Source: JALZHR01 sp036389695
GTDB taxonomy: Bacteria > Acidobacteriota > Blastocatellia > Pyrinomonadales > Pyrinomonadaceae
Assembly: GCA_036389695.1 (NCBI GenBank)
Contig: DASVWG010000247.1
Location: 1 to 30,032, forward strand
Length of the DNA: 30,032 bases
Reading direction: 5' to 3'
Shown here: positions 22,045 through 29,432 of the stretch, in pieces
How the letters are laid out: each line of letters opens with the position of its first letter
Position numbering within the stretch: the stretch's first letter is position 1
Program-made: the position numbers and the translations under genes
Notes under the pieces: model-generated
What the model saw: only the letters and a program-made list of their open reading frames with translations
What the model was told of the DNA's origin: nothing
The model's database searches: none

Positions 22045-23514
22045 ATGAAGATTGTCGTTATCGGAAGCGGGTTTGGCGGTTTGGCGGCGGCGATTCGCCT
22101 GCAGGCGCAGGGGCACACGGTCGTCATCGTCGAAAAACGCGATAAAGCGGGCGGGCGCGCGTATGTTTACGAGCAGGACGGTTTTACGTTCGACGGCGGA
22201 CCGACGATTATCACCGCGCCCTGGCTGATTGACGAATTGTTTGAGCTGGCGGGCAAAAAAACTTCCGATTATGTCGAGTTGGTCAAGCTGAATCCTTTTT
22301 ACAATATTCGTTTTGAAGACGGAACCGTTTTCAATTACAACGACGACCGTGAAAACCTGCTCGAACAGATTCGCCAATTCGACGCGGGCGGCGTTGACGC
22401 TTACGAGCGTTTCGCGCGCGATTTGGGCGATATTTATCGCGCCGGTTTCGAATTGATTGACCAGCCTTTTTCGCGCTGGCAGGATATGCTGCGCGTGATT
22501 CCGACGATGATTCGCCTGCGCTCCGACCGCTCGGTTTACCAATTCGCCGCGCGTTATTTCAAAGACGAGCGCCTGCGTCAGGCTTTCAGCTTTCACCCGC
22601 TTTTAATCGGCGGAAATCCTTTTACGGCAACCTCGATTTACGCGATGATTCATCGCCTGGAACAGGAATACGGCGTCTGGTTTGCGATGGGCGGAACCGG
22701 CGCGCTGATTCAGGCTCTGTGCAATCTGTTTATGGATTTAGGCGGCGAGATTTACTTAAAAGCCGACGTCGCGGAAATTTACGTCAATCGCGCGGGCGAA
22801 GCCGGCGGCGTGCGCCTGCAAACGGACGAATTTTTTCAAGCCGACGCGGTCGTCTCCAACGCGGACGTCGCTTTTACGTATCTGAATTTGATTAAAAGCG
22901 AGTTCCGGCAGAAATACACCGATAAAAAAATCCATTCGATGACTTATTCGATGTCGCTTTTCGTTTATTATTTCGGCACCGATAAAAAATACGAAAATAT
23001 CGCGCATCACGAAATCATAATGGGCGCGCGCTACAAAGGCTTGCTCGACGACATCTTCAACAAAAAAATTCTCGCCGACGATTTTTCGCTTTACCTGCAT
23101 CGCCCGACCGCGACCGACCCGACGCTCGCGCCCGCGGGCTGCGACAGTTGGTATGTCCTCTCGCCCGTGCCGCATCTGATGGCGAAAACCGATTGGCGCA
23201 CGCAGGCGAGCGTTTACCGCGACAAGATTGTGAAATATCTGGAAGACCGTTATATGCCGGATTTATCGAAACACATCGTCACCGAGCATCACATCGACCC
23301 GCTTCATTTTCAAAACGATTTAAACAGCTATCTCGGCAGCGCTTTTTCCGTCGAGCCGACGCTGATGCAGTCCGCGTTTTTCCGCCCGCACAACCAGAGC
23401 GAAGACGTCGCGAATCTTTATTTCGTCGGCGCGGGAACGCATCCCGGCGCGGGTCTGCCGGGCGTGATTAGCTCGGGAAAAATCGTCGCCAATATGATTG
23501 GAAAAAACATTTAA
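22045..23514 (+). CDS. crtI: Phytoene desaturase-type FAD oxidoreductase (CrtI family)
   Basis: 489 residues. The N-terminal dinucleotide-binding fold has VIGSGFGGLAAAIRLQAQGH and an acidic strand end VEKRDKAGGRA (to about residue 40), then DGFTFDGGPTIITAP as in CrtI proteins. Mid-protein segments include FSFHPLLIGGNPFTATSIYA and AVVSNADVAFTY. The C-terminal FAD-binding signature is LYFVGAGTHPGAGLPGVISS. CrtI enzymes dehydrogenate phytoene to neurosporene, lycopene or related carotenoids at the membrane. Diapophytoene desaturase or a carotene oxygenase/isomerase relative is possible, and no crtB or other carotenoid gene is in view, so exact specificity is uncertain. GAGG is 14 nt upstream, separated from the ATG by a T-rich run. 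Confidence 0.88.
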   Translation: MKIVVIGSGFGGLAAAIRLQAQGHTVVIVEKRDKAGGRAYVYEQDGFTFDGGPTIITAPWLIDELFELAGKKTSDYVELVKLNPFYNIRFEDGTVFNYNDDRENLLEQIRQFDAGGVDAYERFARDLGDIYRAGFELIDQPFSRWQDMLRVIPTMIRLRSDRSVYQFAARYFKDERLRQAFSFHPLLIGGNPFTATSIYAMIHRLEQEYGVWFAMGGTGALIQALCNLFMDLGGEIYLKADVAEIYVNRAGEAGGVRLQTDEFFQADAVVSNADVAFTYLNLIKSEFRQKYTDKKIHSMTYSMSLFVYYFGTDKKYENIAHHEIIMGARYKGLLDDIFNKKILADDFSLYLHRPTATDPTLAPAGCDSWYVLSPVPHLMAKTDWRTQASVYRDKIVKYLEDRYMPDLSKHIVTEHHIDPLHFQNDLNSYLGSAFSVEPTLMQSAFFRPHNQSEDVANLYFVGAGTHPGAGLPGVISSGKIVANMIGKNI

Positions 23515-23613
23515 CATTTAACATTTATCATTTATCATTAAACATTTAGTGCCCGCCGCTCGTTATCTAAAATTGGACAAACGAGTATTGATAAATGTTA
23601 AATGTTAAATGTT
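23506..23613. repeat. Inverted heptamer array joining crtI and mtgA (TTAACAT / TTAAATG)
   Basis: Positions 23506-23529 pair perfectly with 23590-23613 (24 bp). The left arm begins inside the last crtI codons and supplies its TAA stop. The right arm continues as TTGAATG, which supplies the mtgA start codon. More units (CATTTAT, CATTAAA, CATTTAG) extend the left arm. Confidence 0.95.
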
Positions 23614-23615
23614 GA

Positions 23616-24380
23616 ATGAAAATGTGGTATTGGACAAAAGTTTTATTTCTCGTTCTGGTCGGCGCGATTGTCGTCTGGGCAGGTTATGAATATTTCACTT
23701 TTCCGAATATTTCCAAGCTGCGCAGTGAAAATCCGGCGACGACTTCGATGATTGAATACCGGATTTCAGAGGCAAACAGGAACGGCACGGAGCCGAGGAA
23801 ATATATGATTTGGATGCCGATTGCGCAGATTTCGCCGAATCTCCAGAAAGCCGTTTTAGCGGGCGAGGACACGCATTTTTTCGAGCATAAAGGCTTTGAC
23901 TGGGACGCGATTCAGAAAGCCTGGGACGAAGCGCAGAAGGAAGCGGAAAAGGAAGCCAAAGAAGAAGGCGATTACGACCCGGACGCGTGGATTCCGCCGA
24001 TGCCAAGTTTTAAGCGCGGCGCTTCGACGATTACGCAGCAGCTGGCGAAAAATCTTTATTTATCGGAAGAACGCTCGTTTCTGCGCAAAGGGCGCGAAGC
24101 CGCCATCACCTATTTTCTGGAGCGCGAATTGTCGAAAAAACGCATTCTGGAAATTTATCTGAACGTCATCGAATGGGGCGACGGCATTTACGGCGCGGAA
24201 GCCGCCGCGCGCACTTATTTCAAAAAATCGGCTTCGGATTTAACGCCCGCCGAAGCCGCCTATCTTTCGGCAATGATTCCCAGCCCGCTCAACGTCTTTA
24301 ATCCAAAGAAAAACCCCAAACGCGTCGTCCGCCGACAAAAGGTTATCCTGCGCGGGATGAATTACATCAAGCTTCAATAA
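23616..24380 (+). CDS. mtgA: Monofunctional peptidoglycan transglycosylase
   Basis: A GT51 glycosyltransferase of 254 residues that polymerises lipid II into glycan strands at the inner membrane. One N-terminal anchor spans about 8-27 (KVLFLVLVGAIVVWAGYEYF). Motif 1 is AGEDTHFFEHKGFD with the catalytic Glu84. Motif 2 is RGASTITQQLAKNLYL (134-149). Next are RKGREAAITYFLERELSK, then YLNVIEWGDGIYGAEAAA and FKKSASDLTPAEAAYLSAM. There is no transpeptidase domain. A charged insertion of roughly 20 residues (about 106-128, EAQKEAEKEAKEEGDYDPDA) separates motifs 1 and 2 and is absent from the E. coli enzyme as I recall it. The start codon is part of a heptamer array; ATG 23622 is an alternative. Confidence 0.93.
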   Translation: MKMWYWTKVLFLVLVGAIVVWAGYEYFTFPNISKLRSENPATTSMIEYRISEANRNGTEPRKYMIWMPIAQISPNLQKAVLAGEDTHFFEHKGFDWDAIQKAWDEAQKEAEKEAKEEGDYDPDAWIPPMPSFKRGASTITQQLAKNLYLSEERSFLRKGREAAITYFLERELSKKRILEIYLNVIEWGDGIYGAEAAARTYFKKSASDLTPAEAAYLSAMIPSPLNVFNPKKNPKRVVRRQKVILRGMNYIKLQ

Positions 24381-24384
24381 AAAA

Positions 24385-24505
24385 GTCGAGAGTCGAGAGT
24401 CGAGAGCAGGAAATCTTTCCTTTGACTCTCGACTCTCGACTCTCAACTCTCGACTCTCAACTCTTGATTAACGACTCTCGACTCCTGACTCTCGACTCTC
24501 GACTA
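24385..24505. repeat. Heptamer array with asymmetric arms (GTCGAGA / GACTCTC)
   Basis: Three GTCGAGA units (left) face about twelve units of GACTCTC, AACTCTC and variants (right). 24388-24406 pair perfectly with 24426-24444. The array fills the gap between the convergent mtgA and PilW-like genes and ends 4 bp before the PilW-like stop. No T tract follows, so it is at best a non-canonical terminator. Confidence 0.92.
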
Positions 24506-24509
24506 ATTT

Positions 24510-25838
24510 TTACCCTTCGCCGCTGCCCGGCGTCGGCGTCGGAACCGGCGTTGGCGTCCGCGTCGGCGTCGGCGCGGGAGTTGGCGTCCGTGTCGGAATC
24601 GGTGTGGCGGTCGGCACCGGCGTCGCGGTCGGAACAGGTGTCGGCGGCGGAACAGGTGTTGCCGTCGGAACCGGCGTCGGCGGCGGAACAGGCGTCGGTG
24701 TCGGTGTCGGTGTCGGCGGTGGCGGTGTCGGTGTAATGCGCGGCGTCGGTCCGGTGTTAGGGAGTTCCGTGTTGCCGTAGCTGTCGCGCGGAATCAGCGC
24801 TTCGACAAATTGTATATTTCTGAGCCCGATTTGCGTAACGCCTTCGAGCTGATATTTTTCGCCGTCCTGCAGCGCGTTAGCCGTTTCGACGATGACGGTC
24901 GGCTCGACCATCCGGACGAGCGACTGTTGCCCGTCGGCAAGCTGCGTGACGGGCTGGTCGAAAATCAGGCTGCCGTTGCCGGTCGGTTTCAAAATGTATC
25001 GGAATTGCAGCGACATGACGTGTTCGGCAATCACGCTGTCGGAATATCCGGCGTTTTTGACGCCGAAAACGCGGCGCATCAGCTTGCCGTCTTCATCGAC
25101 GTAAAACTGAATTATCTGCATCCTGATAAGCGTCGTCGGGCTTTGGCTCAGATTCGATGCCGACGCCAGATTTCCCGACACGCCCGTGCGATTCAGCCCG
25201 TAAGCGTCGCCGTTTTCCCAGTAAATCTTCCAGGCGGCGTCATCCTTGCGCGTAATCGTCCCGAAGGTCGCGCTCGCGCCGTCTGAAATAAAATAGATTT
25301 CGCCCGTGTTAAATTCAGTCAAATCGCCGCCCGGAATCCAGATTTCGCCGGTGTTGTAATTCGTCCGATTTGCCGGAATCGAGCGCGGCGTAAAGCTCGG
25401 GTCAGACGCCAGAACGGTGATGCGGTCGGTTCGCTGGCGAATATTTTTCGCCGGATTCGAATCGGGAACCTGCGTTCCCGCCGGAATGTTGTCGTCGGAA
25501 ATGACTCCGCCGAGGCTGATAAATCCGCGCGCTGTCGGGTCTAAAACCGTCGCGCTCTGCGTCGAAAGATATTTGGTGACGAACGCCGTGGGAATCCAGA
25601 CGTTGGCGATGCCTTTTAAACCGTCGCCCGCCGAGAGAATGTCGCGCGAGAGAAATTCCTGAGAATTGCGCAAGCCCTGACCGGCATCGGTCATCTCGTA
25701 GTTGGCATTGGCGGTGATAATCGTGCCGCGCAAAAGAGAAAAAACCGTCGCCGTGATGATGAGCATCAGCACCATCACAATCATCAATTCCAACAAGGAA
25801 AATCCGGCTTGATTATTTTTTTCGGATGAAACTTTCAT
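24510..25838 (-). CDS. PilW-like minor pilin with Pro/Thr-rich tail
   Basis: A type IV prepilin leader MKVSSEKNNQAG is followed by FSLLELMIVMVLMLIITATVF, which has Glu5 of the mature protein and the PilD cleavage site after Gly12. The body (about residues 35-350) is typical of PilW-like minor pilins, with QGLRNSQEFLSRDILSAGDG. The last 79 residues (about 364-442) are an almost pure Pro/Thr/Val tail (PTPTPTPTPVPPPTPVPTAT), a very unusual end for a pilin. Last gene of the minor-pilin operon; its start lies 9 nt beyond the PilX-like stop. Minor pilins prime pilus assembly and influence adhesion. PilW assignment rests on position, length and N-terminus. Confidence 0.8.
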   Translation of the reverse strand: MKVSSEKNNQAGFSLLELMIVMVLMLIITATVFSLLRGTIITANANYEMTDAGQGLRNSQEFLSRDILSAGDGLKGIANVWIPTAFVTKYLSTQSATVLDPTARGFISLGGVISDDNIPAGTQVPDSNPAKNIRQRTDRITVLASDPSFTPRSIPANRTNYNTGEIWIPGGDLTEFNTGEIYFISDGASATFGTITRKDDAAWKIYWENGDAYGLNRTGVSGNLASASNLSQSPTTLIRMQIIQFYVDEDGKLMRRVFGVKNAGYSDSVIAEHVMSLQFRYILKPTGNGSLIFDQPVTQLADGQQSLVRMVEPTVIVETANALQDGEKYQLEGVTQIGLRNIQFVEALIPRDSYGNTELPNTGPTPRITPTPPPPTPTPTPTPVPPPTPVPTATPVPPPTPVPTATPVPTATPIPTRTPTPAPTPTRTPTPVPTPTPGSGEG

Positions 25839-25847
25839 TTCTTTTAA

Positions 25848-28814
25848 CTATTCGCGTAATTTCTGCCGGAATCCGGTTGCCGAGACGTATTGGAAGAAGG
25901 GCGTGCCCGGCGGGAGCTGGTTCGGATTGAGAAACGTCTGGTCAAAGCTCCAGTTGCGGCGCGGCGGCATATAAATGACCGCCGTGTCGTTTTCCCAGTT
26001 TGAAAGCGCCTGCGACGAGCGATAAAGCGGGATGAACGAACCGGCGTAGTTCCACGTGCGCGTGATGCCGTTTAAATTCCAGGTTTCCAGAAAGCGCGGA
26101 AAATTTATCACGCCGCCGTTGCGGCGCAAGCCGTCGGCGTCTCTGCCGGGCTGCGCGGTCAGGCTGGAAATATTCGTTCCGGCGATAATTCCGGCGCGAA
26201 CGGTTGTGCTTTGCGTCGTGTCGGGCAAATTTTCGTCCGCCATCCGGTAGCCTTCGCCGGTCAGGTTCCGCGCGTCGCTGCTGCCTTCCGGGTAAAGCGC
26301 GCTCAGCGCGTCAAACCACGTTTTGGAAAGCGCGAAGAACGAATCGGAGACAATCGAAGACGGAACCTGCGCGCCGGTAAAACCGCCGTCATTTAAGGTC
26401 GAGCCGCCGGACGGAATGCCCGTGATGCCGGTCGCGTTGTAGTTGCCCCACAGGTAAACCATATTTTCCGAAGCGACGGTGATGCCTTTGGTCGGCGAAA
26501 GCTTTCCGTTGGCGGCGGAAAAACTTAATTTTTCGGCATTGAACAGGCGGACTCCGCGACGGAAATAATTATTCGGATTCGTCCATTTTAAAATTGTCTC
26601 GGCGCGCGGGCGACGGGCTGCGGCGTCGGCAGGCAAAGCCGGCGCGCTCCACGTCGTTCCCAAATCGGGAAGCTCCTGCGTGTCTTTTTGCAGAGTTCCC
26701 TTTTTGTTTGCGCCGCCGCGCGTCGCGTCCCAACCGTAATCGATGACGTCTTCGCCCGCGTCGAGCGTGTTGTTCGGTCCGTAAATGTCCTCGTTATCGA
26801 CAAAGCCGTTCGTGCTCTGAAACTGCGAGCCGTCGCGTTTGTATTCGGTTTTCACGCGGTCGCCGCGCCGGTCGGAAATATATACGACGTAGCCTTCCGT
26901 GCCCAGAATGTTGCTGCTGACCGCATTCGTGCCCGACAAAAGATTCGCGTCGTAAAGACCGTCGAGCCAGCGCGCCAGATTTTTCATATTGATTTCGACG
27001 ACGCCCGTCATTCCGCGCTCGTAGATGTCGAATTCGCTCAACTGGCTGCGGAACCAGCCTTCGCGGACGTTGTAGACGTTTATCGGCACAATCTGGTTGT
27101 AGCCGACCGCGTCTCTTTCGCGCGTCGGATTTCCCGCATCATCGTCGGCTGAAGCGGGCGTCGTGTTCAGAAAACCGCGCGTCGCGTCGAAATAGTTGGT
27201 CGGCGAGGTCGGGTCGATGATTTCGCCGTCCGCGATGCTTTGATAATTGTTCGTTAAACTCGTCAAATCGAAACCGTTTCCCGCGCGGTCGCGGCTTCCC
27301 TGCACGAACGCCGCCCACAAAGGACGCTGGAGATAGACGATGCCGTTCGGCTCGCCTTCGGTCATTCCCATACTGAGAATCGTCTGCGTCACGTCGACCG
27401 TCGTGCCGTCGGGCTTGGTGACTTCAATCAGGATTCTGCCGCGAATGCCCGCGCCGCCCGGAATTTTGCCGGTGCTGTCCCAACCGCTTTTAATTCCGCG
27501 CACGGTCGTTGCCGTCTGCGTTGCGGGACCGCCTATTTTCTGGAGGACTAATTTGTCGGTTGAAATATAATTTCCCGAATCGTCGACGCGTTTTAAAACC
27601 GCGCCGTTTCCCAACGACAGAGGCGTAAAGGTTGAGAGCAAAACTCCTTTACCGGCGGGAATTCCGGCAACGTTTGCCGCGCCCGTGCCAGCCGTCTCGT
27701 CGTCGATTAAAATCCGCACCTGCGATTTCGATTGATAACGCGAAGCGGCGAGAATCTCGCTGTCCGAAGGCATCGAGCGTTTTATCAATTCGGCGGGCGA
27801 GCTGCCGTCGAGCTCGAGCGGCATTTTCAGCTGCGTCGCGCCGGTCGTGTTGGTTAAAACCTGTCCGCCGAAGCGGTTCGGCGTGCCGCTGACCGGCGAG
27901 CGGACGCTGACGGATTCCCAGGTAGGATTGGCGACGCCGTTCGGGCTGCCGGGAAAAAACCCGCGATTTCCGGCGGTGCTGCCCGGCAGATTCGGTCCGC
28001 CGACCGTTCCAGAGCCGGACATCATACTGCCGTTGTTCAGAGTGCTCTGGACGTTGATGCCGTTGACTTCAAACCAGACGTTTTCGTTGCCGCCCTGCGC
28101 GTTCGGCTCGCCGCCGCGCGTCGCGTCGCGGATAAATTCGCCCGCCATCGTCACGCGGTTCAGAAATTTCGTGTTGCGCAGCGCGTAAAGATTGCCGTTG
28201 GTGTGAATTCTGCCGTTGAAAGTCATCAGCGGTCCCGGGTGAATCTCGACGTCCTCGTTGCTGAAAATACCGAATTGAAACAGCGGCACGAGATAATTAT
28301 TAAATTCGCGTTCGAGCTTGACCTGCGTTCCGTTATGCACGCTCGTCGCCGTCGAAGACATTTTGTAGGGCACGATGGTCGCGTAAAGACCGGCGTAAGG
28401 TCCTTCGGGAATATTGACGCGCGGATACGTCGTCGCGGGCAGATTCTGCATGGTGCGCAGCGCGTTCAATCTGTCTGCGTCTTCTTCCAGCGATTGATTG
28501 AAATTATAGCCTTCGGTGACCAGTTCCGGCGGCGGCGAATTTTCGATGGCGTTCAAATCCGCGTCGGTCGGGCGCATCTTGCTGCGAAACAAATCGCTGA
28601 AATCGTGACTCATTTTCTCCAGCGCCGAGCTGGAAGCGTAGAAAGCCTGCGTGCGCTGCAAATCGCCGCCCGCAATGCGGATTTCGGTCGAAGAAAAAGT
28701 CAGCGCCGTCAGCGCCACGACCGCCATAATCGCCGCGATTATGACGGCAATCGCCAGCGCGACGCCGCGCTCGTTTCTTTTTTTGTCTCTGATGATAACT
28801 GCTGGTGACTTCAT
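25848..28814 (-). CDS. Very large PilX-like pilus assembly protein
   Basis: 988 residues. The N-terminus KKRNERG is followed by VALAIAVIIAAIMAVVALTALTFSS, a PilX-type leader with cleavage after Gly17 but no Glu5, then the PilX-like TEIRIAGGDLQRTQAFYASSSALE. PilX proteins are usually near 200 residues, so about 800 residues are extra. The extra part is beta-rich, with repeated Gly/Asn-rich segments (FNGRIHTNGNLYALRNTKFL, AGNRGFFPGSPNGVANP) and acidic loops (DNEDIYGPNNTLDAGEDV), resembling a secreted adhesin-like domain. It begins 24 nt after the PilV-like stop and is followed 9 nt later by the PilW-like gene. Likely a pilus-tip or surface component; this is inference. Confidence 0.78.
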   Translation of the reverse strand: MKSPAVIIRDKKRNERGVALAIAVIIAAIMAVVALTALTFSSTEIRIAGGDLQRTQAFYASSSALEKMSHDFSDLFRSKMRPTDADLNAIENSPPPELVTEGYNFNQSLEEDADRLNALRTMQNLPATTYPRVNIPEGPYAGLYATIVPYKMSSTATSVHNGTQVKLEREFNNYLVPLFQFGIFSNEDVEIHPGPLMTFNGRIHTNGNLYALRNTKFLNRVTMAGEFIRDATRGGEPNAQGGNENVWFEVNGINVQSTLNNGSMMSGSGTVGGPNLPGSTAGNRGFFPGSPNGVANPTWESVSVRSPVSGTPNRFGGQVLTNTTGATQLKMPLELDGSSPAELIKRSMPSDSEILAASRYQSKSQVRILIDDETAGTGAANVAGIPAGKGVLLSTFTPLSLGNGAVLKRVDDSGNYISTDKLVLQKIGGPATQTATTVRGIKSGWDSTGKIPGGAGIRGRILIEVTKPDGTTVDVTQTILSMGMTEGEPNGIVYLQRPLWAAFVQGSRDRAGNGFDLTSLTNNYQSIADGEIIDPTSPTNYFDATRGFLNTTPASADDDAGNPTRERDAVGYNQIVPINVYNVREGWFRSQLSEFDIYERGMTGVVEINMKNLARWLDGLYDANLLSGTNAVSSNILGTEGYVVYISDRRGDRVKTEYKRDGSQFQSTNGFVDNEDIYGPNNTLDAGEDVIDYGWDATRGGANKKGTLQKDTQELPDLGTTWSAPALPADAAARRPRAETILKWTNPNNYFRRGVRLFNAEKLSFSAANGKLSPTKGITVASENMVYLWGNYNATGITGIPSGGSTLNDGGFTGAQVPSSIVSDSFFALSKTWFDALSALYPEGSSDARNLTGEGYRMADENLPDTTQSTTVRAGIIAGTNISSLTAQPGRDADGLRRNGGVINFPRFLETWNLNGITRTWNYAGSFIPLYRSSQALSNWENDTAVIYMPPRRNWSFDQTFLNPNQLPPGTPFFQYVSATGFRQKLRE

Positions 28815-28838
28815 TGACTTTTCCGCCTTTTCGGGAAA

Positions 28839-29432
28839 TTATCTGGTGATTCGCGCTTCGTCGTTGATGTAGGAAACGCCGCGAATCTCGCCGATTTTTC
28901 CGCCCGTCCCGAAATATCGAACCTTGATTTCGACTTTTTTGAGAGTCGCGTTCAGATTCGTGATAGTGATTTGCCGGACGTAGCCGCTTCTGACCAGAGT
29001 CGGGTCGTCGAAATCGTCGCCCGTGCCGTAATCGCCGTCCGCGCCCGCGCTGCGTAAATCGTCGTCGGTGCCGTTGACGCCGTCCGGTCCCGGATTCAGC
29101 GAAACTTCCTTGTAGCCGCTGCTGAAACCATTGAAAGTGTTCGGCGTTCCCGTATTATCGACCGCGCCGACATTGGCGATTTGTTTGAAATCGAGCCGCC
29201 GCGTATTGCGCAAGGATTCGATTTCTTCGATGGTCGAAACGATAACCAGCTTGGCGCTCGAGACGTTGCGGCTGATGGCGCTGAATTCGAGCGCGTAGGT
29301 GATGGCGGCGGCGGTTCCGATTAAACCGATGGTGATAATCAGAATCGCCACGACCGCTTCGATCAGCGAAAAGCCTCTTTCGTCGCGGTTCGTGGAATTT
29401 TTATATTTTTTCTGTTTTGGATTATTCGACAT
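28839..29432 (-). CDS. PilV-like minor pilin
   Basis: With the start at 29432 (MSNNPKQKKYKNSTNRDERG) the product is 197 residues, with a canonical prepilin site: DERG then FSLIEAVVAILIITIGLIGTAAAI, Glu5 present. The mature part has DUF/PilV-like elements and an Asp/Gly-rich loop (PGPDGVNGTDDDLRSAGADG). The start overlaps the end of the FimT/GspH-like gene by 11 nt, which implies translational coupling. ATG 29438 is an alternative start, while the longer in-frame extension to 29501 gives a leader too long for a prepilin. No Shine-Dalgarno is evident. Confidence 0.82.
   Translation of the reverse strand: MSNNPKQKKYKNSTNRDERGFSLIEAVVAILIITIGLIGTAAAITYALEFSAISRNVSSAKLVIVSTIEEIESLRNTRRLDFKQIANVGAVDNTGTPNTFNGFSSGYKEVSLNPGPDGVNGTDDDLRSAGADGDYGTGDDFDDPTLVRSGYVRQITITNLNATLKKVEIKVRYFGTGGKIGEIRGVSYINDEARITR

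Noticed and set aside
21946..22596. A 216-codon minus-strand frame over the crtI start
   Set aside because: It is antisense to the conserved FAD-binding region of crtI and has no family features.
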